A stretch of 64,000 bases of DNA from Athripsodes cinereus (GCA_947579605.1 OX388328.1:12875684-12939683), one strand, 5' to 3'; positions 1-12,725 are shown, counted from the first letter of the stretch. Notes: generated by a model from the sequence alone, not told the origin. Numbers and translations are program-made.

Positions 1-2070
1 ATATTCCCGTGGTCAAGACACATAATTCTCGGCTGTCTGCACTTTCTCACACCCCCTCTTTCAGATAAATACACCCTCTTCATCATCTATTCTTCAATTT
101 TACAAAAAATATGCTACAGTTAAGAAGAATCAAATATCTCAGGTGGTGTAAATGAGTGTTACAAATCCAAATATTTAATAATTAGAAAAACCATTCTATA
201 AAATTTGTGAAATTATAAATTTAAGTCTTTCTTTTGACAGTGCATATTCAAAACTTGTTAACTCCATCTACTTTTTTTTAATACAAGGTATTGTATAGTT
301 TTCAATCCAGAGCATGTTTCGCATAACCAGCGAAGACACCCACCACAATGTTACATGTATAATAATGATTGTTCCTCTACATTCACATCGATATTATAGT
401 TATACATTTTTAATTAATTAAATAAAATAATAATAATAAAAATATGTTCGTTAAATAATAATTGATGTAATGTTTAATTAAAAAGTTGCGTAAGATTTAA
501 TTAAACGTATTAGTTAAGTAACTTTAATTAAAATTCTAGATGTGTTTATATATTCGTGTTTATTTGATTTAAAATTATAATTTTATATATTCTTTATAAA
601 ACCTAAGTCATACTCGCAATGTAGTCTTATGGCTGCCCTATTTTGGGGGAATGCAGTATTAGCAAAAAAAGCGTCATGGCTACCCCATATGTAGCAAATA
701 TGTTGATTAAATAAAACAAAATAAATCAAAATTTTCATCAATTCAAGTTTCATATTTAAAATACATATTTTTTATGTCAAAGTTTTTTAATCACTATATT
801 TATAATCAATTTTGGAATTTATTCATTATCTTTGACAGATGTGACATTTTATTTTCAATATTATTTGTTCCATTTTTAAATAAATGTCAAAAATATACAC
901 TTGTGTAAATATGTCAATTTTTACGTACTTAAATGTCCTTTACATGCATGTCTAATATAATGTAAATATTATAAAACCATGTTAAATGTCAGTGTGTCAT
1001 AATGTCAGTGTCAAAAATTATAAAACATTTTATGGTATTTTGTGTCATGTTATAATAATATACATTTATATTACGTAATTATGGCGTGTGATGTGTTTAT
1101 GGCAAACAGACATATTGAATAAAAACAAAGTTTGAGAGGGTTTTTGGGTTATAAAGAGAATGAATTTAATTAAAATAAATGTTTTGTGGTAAATCAACAT
1201 ATTATTATATTCATAATATAATTATTAAATTAAATAAATATATTTATGGCAAACAAGCATTTTTAAAAATTAAATGTATTAACATTATTGATACATTATC
1301 ACAAATTAAATGTATTAAAAAATTGTGGGTAACAAGCATGTTATTATTATTATAAAATTTTAATGTCTTTTAACCATAATATGCACACAAATATAAATGT
1401 ATTAATTAATAATTATGACATATGATATGAACATAAATTTAAATGTTTTTATGGCATACTAATATAACATAAATGTAAATGTATTTATGGCAAAACGAAA
1501 TATCAATTATTAATTGTAATTATGGCATATAAACGTCTCGGTTAATTTTATAATTGTGGCAAATAAATGAACACGAATATATAAACTAAATTCTAGATTT
1601 TATTTACAGTATTAATAACAAAATATATTGTGATTTTTCAAGATTTTATTCATAATTTAAAAGAGATCTTTAATGTGTATTATTTATTAATTACATTTTG
1701 CACACTTTTGAACTTTGTGATCTAGATTTGTGGTTCAAATTTCACTGCTGACTACACGAAATACTAAGTTTTTTTAGCACATGTGTATGTTTATTTCAAA
1801 TGTCTTTTATTTAGCGGTACACCCGTTCGGAATGTCTTATTTTTTATGTCACAGACAGGACACTTAACGAAATGTGTACTTTGTATTATTGTATACAATT
1901 TTATCAAATCTAAGCTGTTTCTTTCAACTAACCCAAATTGTTAAATTTTGTTAAAACCTCCCATTTTATTTTTTACTTAACTGTTTTATTATGAGTGTTT
2001 TGGTATTGACATCGTACACATCTATTTGTAATGATTGTTTAATACTTGGAATAACTTTGTGAAAGTTCGT
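1..2070. other. AT-rich intergenic DNA with a degenerate repeat field
   Basis: No gene is visible. From about 835 to 1,060 the heptamer AATGTCA and variants recur. From about 1,080 to 1,570 the phrase TTATGGCAAA or close relatives (ATGGCATA, GTGGCAAA) recurs at irregular spacing. This looks like a decayed low-complexity or minisatellite-like field. Confidence 0.4.
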
Positions 2071-2074
2071 TTTA

Positions 2075-2345
2075 ATAGAATTAAAATTTATTTCAAATCA
2101 AACACTGTATTACTTTCACTATGAACAAAATTTGACTCAAATGCCTTTCAGATAGACACACATTATCAGTAGTTTTTACTAGAAACTAAATACAAGGAAA
2201 AAAACATCTGCTATTTTTCTATTCCTCGTATTTAGTTTCTAATAAAAACTCACTGATGATGGGTGTCTGCCTGAAAGGCCTCTGAGTTAAATATTGTTTA
2301 TAGTGAAAGTGATACAGTGTTTTATTTTAAATCTATTTTAATTCT
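2075..2345. mobile_element. Palindromic MITE, family P
   Basis: Arms of about 125 bp (2,075-2,198 and 2,220-2,345) form an imperfect inverted repeat around a short spacer. The outer arms contain AACACTGTATTACTTTCAC, and the same motif occurs in the palindromes at 47.4-48.5 kb and 62.6-62.9 kb, defining one family. There is no coding capacity. Confidence 0.65.
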
Positions 2346-3312
2346 ACATCCATTAGTAGTAAAATGTCAGTAGAATCCAAAACCTAACTGAATTTTGACT
2401 GTTTTTTGAATTTAGAACCTTAGAATTTCTCTCCTATTTTTTATGTATATTTCAGAGAATTCGACTGTTTTGGAAAATGTAGTTTTATGAAACTCGACAC
2501 AAAGAGTATTTCTACGTACTTAGTTAGATTTTTTTTGTTTGTTTTTAGACAATCACAAATTGCACACACATGGGCCAACGCTGCTCAAACTGGCATGAAT
2601 TATAACATTTTTAACCATGACAAATTACAATTTAGCCATAATTGTACTGTACGCACAATGTCACGGGCGCAATGGCTGCACAAAAAAATTGTTTTGTATT
2701 ATTAGTATGTACTTAAAATAAAAAATTTTGCTCAATTTATTTTTAATTTTAGATAATGCACTCTTTAATGAAATCACATTGATTAATTAATTTAATACAC
2801 ATTAAAGATCTTTTTTGAATTGTTTTGTATATTTCAAATGTTTTTTTATAAAAAAAATGCTGTTTGTATTTTATTTTACTTTTTTTGCAATTATTACTTA
2901 TTGTGTACAAAAAATATATTAATTATGTAAAAAATGCACAATTTTTATTGAATAAATAACAAATAAATCTCAATTTTATTGTACTTAACTATTTGTTTTT
3001 TTTTCTAATCTTTTTCATACAACAAAAGAAGTGATTTTATCAGAAAATAAAATTCACTTGCAACTTTTGGACTTCGCAAAATTAAATTTGATGTACTTTT
3101 TTCAAAAAATAAAATTTTAATATGTTAATAAAAATAATTTCCAATTCAGAACATAAATCATTTCTAGTGGGATAGGCAGAGAATACTACATTTATTTATT
3201 TTTTGCACATGTCATTGTAATTATAACAGTGTTAAAAAAATAAATATAAAAAAATTACTAAGACAATATGCAATGGCGAGATTATCCAGAAATGTAGTGA
3301 TTTATCATTGTT
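2346..3312. other. AT-rich non-coding DNA
   Basis: A 72-codon open frame at 2,487-2,705 has no recognisable domain and no splice or start support. I see nothing else here. Confidence 0.4.
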
Positions 3313-3618
3313 ACCATCACGCCACTTCCATTTCAGGGTAGGCAGAAAGGATTGAGTAGCACTTACTCCTGTCACTAAACGCACTTTTCACTTCCATCAC
3401 TGTCATACAATTTCTCATGCAGGGCTCTCCCTTATTCAATTTGCTCAACACATGTTATGCATCCTGGATGATCTGGTTTATATGGCTTTGCAATTAAATC
3501 CTCGGACGGGCATGTTTTCAAGCATTTTGCCTCTCAGCCATATACATTTTTTTTTCATTCTGTCTTTGTTCATTCTTTCAACATGCCCAAACCACTGTAG
3601 TTTCTTCACTTTCGTATT
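3313..3618 (-). pseudogene. LINE reverse-transcriptase 3' fragment, family L-a
   Basis: The reverse strand matches the 3' part of the LINE at 37,695-38,204: CCATCACGCCACTTCC at one end, then sequence aligning to its GRPR, KWQDH and HVERMNE regions. Many substitutions and frame breaks make it a dead fragment truncated at the 5' end. Confidence 0.6.
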
Positions 3619-3811
3619 ATAACAACAAGAAATACTAAATTAAAATAACTTTACCTATATCTTAATACATATTAAAAAAAAAAACAATATTTAAAATAAA
3701 ATGTAACATATAGACCACAGCAACTTTTGTATTTCAGAGAGCAACTACACTATGTTATAAAACATCACTTCAAAGTTCTTTCAACAAAATTACATTTAAT
3801 ACATACATACA

Positions 3812-4013
3812 TACCATCACGCCGCTTCCCTCGCGGGGTAGGCAGAAAGGATCGAGCGCCACTTCCTTTTATCCTTGCATACATCTTTCGCTTCCGTTAC
3901 TGTCATATAATTCTTCATGCATGCTCTCCTGTTCATGTGCTCAACATGTGACCATCCTGTAGGATTTGGTTCAAATGATCTTGCCATTTAATCCTCGGAC
4001 GTCCACGATACAT
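3812..4013 (-). pseudogene. LINE 3' fragment, family L-a (second copy)
   Basis: Reverse-strand copy starting at a (TATG)n-like tail (ACATACATAC on the plus strand) and CCATCACGCCGCTTCC. It covers the terminal part of the reverse-transcriptase tail, up to the segment matching GRPRIKWQDHLNQ. It is closer to the 38-kb copy than the fragment just upstream, so the two are separate insertions. Confidence 0.65.
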
Positions 4014-5867
4014 TTAATACTTCTGTCAATGATATTATGTTTTTAATTGACACAAAATAACAATCAAAGGTGACTGCGGGTCATTATTGCTTCTCCTGTA
4101 ACCTTCTATGAACTTATTTCCAGACAGAGGCCTCCTCCATCCTTTCCCAAACTGATCAATAATCCCACTAGATTGCTGAAATCAAAATTATTAATTTTAT
4201 GTTTTTTTTATTTAATTATATTTTTTATACCTCTTTTCCGCTTTAATTATATTTTAAACACATCATTTATATTATTTCTCTCAGATGAAATAAAATAGAT
4301 AAATATAAACATATAAAAATAATAGTGATGGATAAAATAAAAATTATAAAAAAAGAAATGAATGTTCCTGAAATTAAATATATCTATTGTAAAATATTGT
4401 CCTATGCATAGAAATAAGAATAAAATAATATAGCATTAAGGTGTACCTACCCTTAAAATTAAAAAACACAATAAACTATTACCTAGTTTAAAAACTCAAC
4501 AATGACTCCAAAATGTTGTATTACTTATTTTTCCTTATAAAAATTAATAAAAATTACTCATTCACTGTTGAGGTTAGGAAGCTGTCATTATCATTTGACT
4601 TAATCAAAATGGCGGACATGAATCTCAACAAAATGGCTGTCAACTATTTCAATTTGTTTTTTATTGATTGTATATATTATTTTTTTGCAATAAAAACAAA
4701 TGAATGATTTAAATTGTTTCTTTTTTTTACTTCAAAGATTTTCAGTGCTACGAAATATGAGAATTTTCTTTTTTATTTTTTTATAAAAAAAAAATGATGG
4801 CATAAATAAATTGTGATACAGATTTTGTTTTTAATTGTCACCATTTTTATGTTTTTTTTAATATCAAAATAAAGAAATGTGTACTTTATTAATAACAATT
4901 GGAAAAATAATGTGCATTTGTTTTTTTATTTCTCGAATAAAAGATCTTTTATACCTAAGACAATTTTTTCTGTATTTTATTTTTATATATTTTTAAAACC
5001 AATTTATTTTTATTATTTTTATGATAGGTAGTCATCACATAAAAATGTAAATAAAAAAAAAAACTATAGGTCTAAGTAAAAAAATGTTAACTATACATAG
5101 AAAATTAATTTCAAATACGATATACACTCAAAAGTATGAAAAACTGTTTTTCTTTGCTTTTTCATTGATATTACAAACTATTGATATAAAAATCTTTTGA
5201 TAAATATTTGTATGTATGTATTTTTTTTATTTCATTGTTAATTTCTCGCGATTATGTTAAATTTTTTATATATTGAATAAAAAAACACAATATTGTTATA
5301 TATATAAAATTATAATTTTTTTTCATAAATTTAAGAAATTTTTAATATTAACACATTTTCTGTAAATATTTTTGATTGATATATGAAAAATATTAAATAA
5401 ATAGATATTAAAATTATTATTATTATATCTAGATAAACATTTTTTTTTATTTTGTATTATTTTACAAACAATTGAAAAATAAATAAATAATAAAAAAAAC
5501 CAGACGTATTTGACTCCCAATATTTATTGTATATTTTATTTTATCAATCCTTGAAATTGTTTTTTTTTTATATTTTTTTTGGCAGCTATAATTAATATTA
5601 TTGAATTTATTACGTAATGTATGTAAATATTATTTTCTGTCTACCAATGTTGAAATAAATAAATAAAAAAAATATGGGAATCATGAATAAATGGAGAATA
5701 CTATGAATAAATAAATAAATAAAAAAAGATATTAAAAAGTTTTTTATTTAATTTAAACCATTTTCAAAACTATATTATTTATGCTTGCAACATTTGGGGG
5801 TTATGTAACTTAAATTTTTCCGCAATGATAATATATTAGTTCCAATTTCTACCACAGCTGGTGCTAA
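4014..5867. other. AT-rich non-coding DNA
   Basis: Homopolymer A/T runs and short tandem TAAA repeats dominate. Open frames at 4,513-4,707 and 5,323-5,520 are low-complexity (Phe, Tyr, Ile, Asn, Lys) and are not credible genes. No element ends were recognised. Confidence 0.4.
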
Positions 5868-6292
5868 TAGACCATTAAAGGTCACGTGGTCTTCTCTATG
5901 GATTTGCTTTTGCTTAGGGGGCAAACAGTCAGATTGCGCAAATCATCCTTGTAGGATGTTATGCCATAAGAGAAAAAAAAGAAAGTCAGACGACAAAATA
6001 ATAACAAAATCGACACTGACAGTTTTTTTGATTATTAGGTATTCTTTAGGCGTTCCACCTAATATTGAGTAATTTTGTAATACTGACAGTCGGAAGGATA
6101 ATACAATGCTCTTCTTTGAAATAATTTAGTATCTGAGATAGCATGTGTTATGGTACTTTATCTCTTTTTCACGCATAGTTAGAACTGCGCAGTTAGAAAG
6201 AGATACCACCTTTTTGTTTGTTTTGTTTTTGTTCCGTTGTGGACCTCCAGTCCTCCAAACATTTTTCTGTGATGTCATCCTTTAATGGTCTA
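5868..6292. mobile_element. MITE with TAGACCATTAAAGG terminal inverted repeats, copy 1
   Basis: The left end TAGACCATTAAAGG is repeated inverted at the right end (CCTTTAATGGTCTA). Inside are GTCACGTGGTCTT, CTCTTATGGCATAAC-like and GTCTGACTTTC-like segments, shared in opposite orientation with the copy at 24,306-24,592. No coding capacity. It is probably a short non-autonomous DNA transposon; the superfamily is not determined. Confidence 0.65.
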
Positions 6293-6824
6293 TTTTGCAT
6301 AACACTTGTTTAGCAAAGGGAAATATTTAAATGGAACCGACTTTTAAACTAAATGTGCAACGAAAAAAGTTGGCTATTAATATGGAGTGATGAATAATTC
6401 CCAACCGAGCTGCAATATTGGGCGACAGTTCACTTAAGTATTATGGTGTCGCGCACATTTAGGCACCTAATCAGTAATTCTGCACACTTATTTTGTGCCA
6501 ATAAAAAATAAGATATTTAGGATGACTGACATAAATATTCCTTTTATGGCTTTTTCAGGTATATAGAATGTGCAATACTCAAGTATAAGTAAGAAAGAGA
6601 TCATCACCATATTAATGTTATGGAGTGAAGCTGCATAATTTATTACTGTTATTATTAATTTTGGAATAGGTATGTTATTTAAAAAAAAAAATATACTGCA
6701 TTATTGGTCTATTAGGTCAACACTTTCGTTTTGATTTTAAAACTGATAAGTTTTTTGGCACCGCAGATCGACAAAAAAGTGATAAACTCTGCCTTTGTGC
6801 ATTTAATTTTATAGGTAAATATAT

Positions 6825-6937
6825 TTTTTCATCAGAGCGCAGGGAATGTCGTGGAAAGAGGTGATGCGATTAACACAGAGACGCTCTGAATGGAGGAGGC
6901 TGGTTTCTGCCCTGTGCTACCGAGAAAAGCATTGACG
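6825..6937 (+). pseudogene. LINE 3' fragment, family L-d
   Basis: Forward strand matches the antisense copies at 41.7 and 46.2 kb over the segment encoding ISWKEVTQLAQRRSEWR, and ends in the same CTGTGCTACCGAGAAAAG. Only about 110 bp remain. Confidence 0.6.
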
Positions 6938-6962
6938 GCAGTATATTTTTCTATACTTTGCA

Positions 6963-7122
6963 CTACTACTATACCATCACGGTATATCCTTCAAGTAGGG
7001 TAGCCAGCTGACCAGATGCATGTAATAAACACGCAAGTTGTCATTTCCTTCTCTCCATGTCTACAAAAAAATAGAAGTCATTCAGGATGGGTGACAAACC
7101 TTATCACTGAATTCAAGATAAC
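6963..7122 (-). mobile_element. Retroposon family C fragment
   Basis: Begins ACTATACCATCACGG and GGGTAGCCAGCTGACCAG and continues to the CATTCAGGATGGGTG segment shared by all family C copies. In retroposon orientation this is the 3' end. Confidence 0.6.
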
Positions 7123-7130
7123 AAGATAAT

Positions 7131-7232
7131 TCACACATATCGAGCTAGTCTCAAATTATGATAAGAACTTTGTATTATGGGTACCAACCCGATGATCCAC
7201 ATATACGATGCACCAAACATACCTATATTTAA
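7131..7232 (-). mobile_element. SINE family B tail fragment
   Basis: Matches the 3' body of the tRNA-derived SINE at 35,474-35,725 in reverse: ACACATATCGAGCTAGTCTC, then GGGTACCAACCCGATGATCC. Its tRNA-like head is missing and a family A head lies immediately next to it (7,250-7,364). Confidence 0.6.
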
Positions 7233-7249
7233 AAAAAAAAGATATCTGT

Positions 7250-7364
7250 TCACAGTAAGCTAAAAGCTTGAGTCGTGAAAGGGGAGTTTACCGGCACCTG
7301 GGATCGAACCTTGGACTCCCTGTTCACAAGACCAAGACTCTGCCTCCAGGCTACCGACGAACTT
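7250..7364 (-). mobile_element. SINE family A (tRNA-derived) copy
   Basis: In reverse orientation it holds an A-box-like TAGCCTGGAGG and a B-box-like GGTTCGATCCCAGG, followed by GGCAAACTCCCCTTTCACG and AAGCTTTTAGCTTACTGTGAA. Such internal RNA polymerase III promoter boxes mark tRNA-derived SINEs. Confidence 0.7.
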
Positions 7365-10300
7365 ATGTAATGATTAATATTGCAACCAATATGCAGAAGA
7401 GAAAAAAAATATTTACAATTAATAGATAAATAAAACGCATGATTTTTTTAAAATATTATATTTAAGAAAGAAAAAAAAACAATCTATATGTATTAAATAA
7501 ATAATATAAATTAAATTATTATGGAGCTGTTAAAATATTTATTTCTTATGTACAATAAAATAATTAATAAATAGCAAAATAAATACATTATTGCATTTGG
7601 TATTGAGGCTTAGACTACTAGAGAGTAAGATAGTATGTAAATAAATAAGAATAATTTATAAAACAAACTAGAACACTTCTTTGAGAAATTTTTTATAAAT
7701 TTTAAATAATTAAATTTAATAATTACAAAAATTATGGAGGGGAGAAGGGGGGCAATAATCACTAAATATTTTTAAATTGACAAATATAATATTTTTTATA
7801 ATTAAATTTTAAATTTTTATTAAATTCACATTGTAAAAATTAATTTTAATATATTTTTTATCATGAGATATTAAAAACACTGTTAATTTTCACGTGTAAT
7901 TAAATATTTAACCAATTAACAATGATTAAATATTTTTTAAATGAAATTTATCAACAATTCTTATTTCAATGGACTATCTTGAAGTTTTTTTTTGGGAAAC
8001 AGGGAAGGAACAAATTTCTTAAAAAAACCGAAACTTATTAAAATAAACAATAGAAACTTTATTTAAATGAAATAAATATAAAATAATATAATATTGGTTA
8101 TATAGTTTAATATAATTTAAAATAAAAAATAAGCTGTAGGATATTCCAGATATTTTTAGCTTATAAAAATAACTTATTTTCAATACAAAAAAATAATAAA
8201 AATAATACAAAAAGAGATGAAAATATCTAAATAAAATAAACATGATTAAATAATTTAATTGTTGATGAGTTGAAGACGTGTATGCAGTGGCAGTCCTAGT
8301 TTTTGCGGGGACCCCTGACGAATCAAATTTATTTATTTAATTATTCTTTTTACACATTATCATTAAATAACAGTGTTGTCAAAACATTACAAAATTTAAA
8401 ATACTAAATATAACAAAACAAAATTAAACTGCTAGGATGATACGCAATGGCGAGATTATCACTATCAATTTCTTGATAAGTGATAATCTTTCTTTCTCTC
8501 AAATATAACCACAACAAAAAGTTGTGCAGCGTCCCGGGCAAAGCAACATTGCAAGGCTCTTAACATTGACAAAATATACATAAAAACGATACCTTAATAA
8601 TGCAGAACTATCCAGAAGTTCAAATTTTGGTCAGTGAGTTAAGTATTAAGAAATAAGAAATGATAATAACAGATACAAGATAATTTAATGAACCTGAGTA
8701 ATAAGATTCGTATATAATAAGGCATGTCCAAATTTGCTATAGATACTTTTAATAGTTTTATTTTCATTACAAAAACAAAACATTAAACTGCTTCTTTGAA
8801 AAATCACCGTTCTGCATTAAGGTAGCGAAAAGTTAGATAGTATTGAGAGAAGTTATAGAGAATATTTTTTAAATCAAGTGTTTGTTTCCAGACTTAAAAA
8901 TAACAAATTAGTGAAACCACATGCTATGATGGTACTAGTGTTGTGGAATTCTCAAGAAATAATTTCTTGAAGTAGAGAATTTTTTTTATTTTTTATTTAA
9001 CAGTAGGTATAATAATAATAAATAGGTACTTCATTCAATCAATCAATAACAATGTACAAATTTATCACAAATATGGGTACAATTAATTACGGAAACAAAA
9101 AAAATGTTAGGTACTTACATAGAAAAAAGTGCTAATAACTGATGAAAAATCTTGATGTTTGACACCCCACATGCCCATATTTCAGTAAAAAAAATTGCAG
9201 GTACGTACATGGAAAAGTGTTAATAACCTCTGATTTGGGCCTTAATCCAGCCCCACAAATTTTTGGATCAATCAGGTTGTCTGCGAAGTGTACTGGGCGA
9301 AAGGTCATAATACCACTAAGAAAAATTATAGAGATTATAAAAATTATACTTCTTTGGAGAATTTTCTCTGCTCACATCACTAGATGGTTCAGATATAATA
9401 TTCAGGTCAAAATCATCTATATCATCACAAGCAACTGCCACAAGTGGTATTTCCAGTGAACTCACTCAAAGCACACACGTTGTTCTCTTTGAGTTATAAT
9501 TTTCAAAAATATTCATTGAGTCTTTCAAATTCATAATAATATATTTAAATTGTGTTTGTTTTTAAATTTAGAACATGATTCTGATTTGATCAGTTTCGTT
9601 CTATAGAATACAATTTGAATTATTTGTAAGATATGGAATAATTTCCTGAAATCTGATTGGTCGATGGTATATTAGCATTTATTTTAATTGGATATTTTCA
9701 TCTACGCACTTAAAAATAATGACACTTCAAAAATAAACATTCATTAACATAATACTTCATAACCAATTAATAATTTATTCTTCCCCTTTTTGTCAAACAC
9801 TCATTTTTAGTTTACATTCAATTTATACAAAAATACTCAATTTTTCAGAAATCGAGACAAATTATTTTGTTTTCATACATACAATTTCAAGTATAACAAT
9901 AATAAAAAAAAATTGGATAATATTATTATTTTGTTTACTTGAAAATATCTTTGTATTTTTTTAATTTTTTGTCATTCAAAAATTGGATTTTATCCTTTTG
10001 AGACACTTTGGACAAAGAACCAATGCATTGAAAGACTTCAAAAACCAAATAAAAATGTCATCAAATACTAAAAATCTTCTAAACGGTTTTGAATTCTATA
10101 GTTTAAAATAAATTGAAAAATCATTAGGCATACAAAAATGTTGGTTACTAAAAGGGACAAAAATACATATTTAATTTACAAAAAATAAATTACAATGTCT
10201 ATTTAACCAATCAACAGCGCAAGAATCAAAATCACTCAAAAATAAATTAATTATAAAAATGAGAAAAAATATTTTGTCAATTGGCAACACTGATTACAAC

Positions 10301-10389
10301 TGTCATCTCTTAGAATGATATTTATAATTTTTTAACCAATAAGAATATAAATAATACAAGACAACACGAAATGGTGATTGGTATACAAA
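7365..10389. other. AT-rich downstream DNA without genes
   Basis: Contains a small repeat at 8,425-8,505 (CAATGGCGAGATTATCACT with a short inverted partner) that recurs inverted near 59,340-59,410. Open frames at 8,019-8,243 and 9,217-9,459 are AT-driven and have no recognisable domain. Confidence 0.4.
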
Positions 10390-10469
10390 TATGTTTTATT
10401 TTTTATTGATGATTTATTTAATTTTAATTTTTATAAAACATTTATTATAAAAGAACGAGTTTGTCATCC
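10390..10469 (-). promoter_or_regulatory. Filamin 3' UTR start with candidate poly(A) signals
   Basis: On the minus strand an AATAAA lies at 10,446-10,441, only about 24 bases after the stop. Two more lie within 10,407-10,395, and a T/G-rich stretch follows. The region is so AT-rich that such hexamers occur by chance, so the true cleavage site and 3' UTR length cannot be fixed from sequence. Confidence 0.4.
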
Positions 10470-10654
10470 TCACAGATCCACTTTGTACGGAGATCCGGGA
10501 ATATGATCATCTCCCCACTTTACAAGAATAAGGTATTCCCCTCTGTCCCTGACGAGATAGGAGCATTCGTAGTTGTTCTTTCCCTTATGTTTTACATAAA
10601 CCTCGTCGCATGGACCCTTGGGACCGTAAACGCCCACGTAAAGAATATTGTTAC
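10470..10654 (-). CDS. cher: Filamin last coding exon: repeat 24 and stop codon
   Basis: Residues 853-913 followed by TGA at 10,472-10,470. It reads NNILYVGVYGPKGPCDEVYV, then LVRDRGEYLILVKWGDDHIP and GSPYKVDL. This is the C-terminal self-association repeat used to form V-shaped dimers. The protein ends right after the last strand, with no extra tail, as in other filamins. Confidence 0.96.
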
Positions 10655-11286
10655 CTGGAAATAAAAAAAAAAACAACTTTAAAATGGCTATTTTGATATA
10701 TAAAATCTACAGTGCAAGTCCATGGAATGCAAACAAGAGCCAAAACAATTGGCTCTTGTTTGAGCAACACATCAATGCAACTAACCCACACAAAATTTTG
10801 AATTTCTTTCAGGTTTTAGGTCTGTGGGAAGACATCTAAGGACTAAATCCCACAATGGACTACATCTAGAAGTCGAGGTGTGCAAGGTCATTGGATGGAA
10901 GAAAGAAAAAAGTCCATGGAACGAGAATATTTTTAATCAATTTGAATTTCACTGACAAATATATTAGGAAATGTTTAGAATTAGTTGGAAGATATCGCAT
11001 TCCAGTCATAAATTCGCCCTCTGTAAACTGAATTGTACAACTGATATTTTATGATACTACGTGTTTATTTGAAATATTGAAACCAGTGTTCAGTGAAGAA
11101 GAAAATAAATTGTTAAATTCAAGCAAAAATTAATTTGAAACATTGTATTTTACGTTGATATCTCATGGAGTCCTCGGTGTCTTCGTTGGGTGCTCCACAG
11201 AATATAAGTACAGCATTTCAATAATTGAAACACATAAACTGCATATTGAAATAAATATTAAAGACAAATAAAATCTCTATACAAAC
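10655..11286 (-). other. Filamin intron 15
   Basis: GT-AG intron of 632 bp. It holds a 13-bp-arm hairpin AACAAGAGCCAA/TTGGCTCTTGTT near 10,733-10,763. No other element was recognised. Confidence 0.6.
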
Positions 11287-11493
11287 CTGCATCCGTTGCG
11301 CATACTGTGAATTGATTCTGCTTATTGAGATATACTTTCTTAAGACCCATTCCCTTGGATGTCACCTTGCTGGCATCTGACTTGAAGTGCGGCAACACTG
11401 ACCCAGCCTTGTTACCATTCTTAGCCAATTTCTGTACTGTCTCTACTATCACTGATGATGTTTCTTGGGCACCTTCTTCAGCCAAGTTATCAC
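11287..11493 (-). CDS. cher: Filamin exon: hinge 2 and start of repeat 24
   Basis: Residues 784-852 plus one base. DNLAEEGAQETSSVIVETVQ and the following KLAKNGNKAG form an Ig-free linker in the position of hinge 2, a calpain-sensitive flexible region in vertebrates. SDASKVTSKGMGLKKVYLNK then begins the dimerisation repeat. Acceptor TTCCCAG, donor GTTTGT. Confidence 0.94.
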
Positions 11494-11724
11494 CTGGGAA
11501 TATAAAAGATAATTAGTTAGTGGCCTCTCAAAGCACAAAATTTGCTTAATTTTTTTATTCTCTGTTTATTTTATTATCCTTTGTAAGTGTGTTGTTATAT
11601 ATTTTTTTGAATTTAAACATTATTTATATGTATTGAGTTTATTTATAAAAAAGAAATTAATTAAGAATAAATTCATGAGAAAAAGCACTAGAATTTTTGA
11701 CACAATTATGTTATGTATATTGTT

Positions 11725-12020
11725 GTTAAAAGGTGTTGATCAGGGTAGGCGAAAAAAGGCAACTCTTTAAAAGAATCAGCCAACAATGAGCTAGCTGGAT
11801 TGGCTACAGCATCAGGTACCTAGGACTACTTATCACCATCGCGGGCAAGACCGAAGGCAGAAATGGTAGAAGTCGACTAAGAGACGCTTACATGGACCAA
11901 CAAAAAAAGGACATAAGCTGGTACATACGTAGAATTAAAGTGACTAGCTGAAAATAGGGAGGAATCGAGAAGAAAATCCTTACTTTTTGGAAACCAATCC
12001 AATGAATTGAAACTCATATT
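11725..12020 (+). pseudogene. LINE reverse-transcriptase C-terminal fragment, family L-c
   Basis: Lies in filamin intron 14, antisense to the gene. It aligns to the 27.9-28.3 kb copy from GGGTAGGCGAAAAAAGGCAA to the CAATCCAATGAATTG end. Frameshifts and stops are frequent. Confidence 0.65.
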
Positions 12021-12222
12021 AAGTAGAACTTATCTAAAGTAAGTATTACATGAATTTATTATTGTTTATAAGTATGTAAAATTAAAAATATTTGTAATTC
12101 TATCCAATACACAAGATTAATTCTTGAAATGGGATAGTAAATAATAGAATTGCAATAGTATTTTTATGTAAATGTGTAATATAAATGTTTTGTTATGTTT
12201 AAAAAAATATATTTTCGCTTAC

Positions 12223-12438
12223 CTATACACTCAATCTTGAATGGAGATCCCACAATATGCGCTCCATTATATTTGATGCTCATATAATAGAAGCCGGGCA
12301 CGAGGGGCGTGTAACGCACCTTGTAACCTTCCTCTACCTCTGTGCAATCCATAGCGACGCGTGATGGACCATCCACAGTTACAGCGAGTGTGCCCGCACC
12401 AGCGTTGCAAGTGTCAATTATTAAATCTGTCTTTTGAC
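12223..12438 (-). CDS. cher: Filamin exon: main part of repeat 23
   Basis: Residues 712-783 plus one base. Reads QKTDLIIDTCNAGAGTLAV, VDGPSRVAMDCTEVEEGYKV and ends AHIVGSPFKIECIG. The VDGPSRV motif replaces the usual EGPSKAE of odd repeats, as it does in vertebrate repeat 23 (IDGPSKV). Acceptor TTTTGCAG, donor GTAAGC. Confidence 0.95.
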
Positions 12439-12508
12439 CTGCAAAATGGAAAATAATGTTATATGTCTGAAAAAAAAATGTAAACCAAACTACAACGATT
12501 ACTGAACA

Positions 12509-12725
12509 ATCACGGCACATCCCACAAGTAGGGTAGTCAGCGCATTAACTGTAATAAATATGCAGAGAAAATAAAGACATTCAAGATGGATTGCATGACT
12601 CATCTCTGAATTTCAGATGTTAATTGTCTTATATGCTTTATGGGCACCTGCCTTTTACAGAAAACTCAAAAACTTATGGAAAAACGGGTGGGAGACTTAT
12701 TCTGTACCTGGGATAAAGATAAATT
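12509..12725 (-). mobile_element. Retroposon family C copy in filamin intron 13
   Basis: Runs from CACGGCACATCCCACAAGTA through CATTCAAGATGGATTGC to GGGCACCTGCCTTTTACAG. Intron 13 (12,439-13,621) is largely made of such copies in both orientations. Confidence 0.6.

Noticed and set aside
2487..2705. 72-codon plus-strand frame downstream of filamin
   Set aside because: No recognisable domain, no splice signals or repeats; length is expected by chance over 10 kb.
4513..8243. Phe/Tyr/Ile/Asn/Lys-rich small frames
   Set aside because: Composition follows the AT-rich DNA; not credible small proteins.
10441..10446. AATAAA 24 bases after the filamin stop as the definite poly(A) signal
   Set aside because: Several equivalent hexamers follow and the region is AT-rich; it is listed only as a candidate.
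10461..10664. Plus-strand open frames over filamin exons (also 11,325-11,516 and 13,635-13,835)
   Set aside because: Antisense shadows of conserved filamin coding sequence with no domain of their own.
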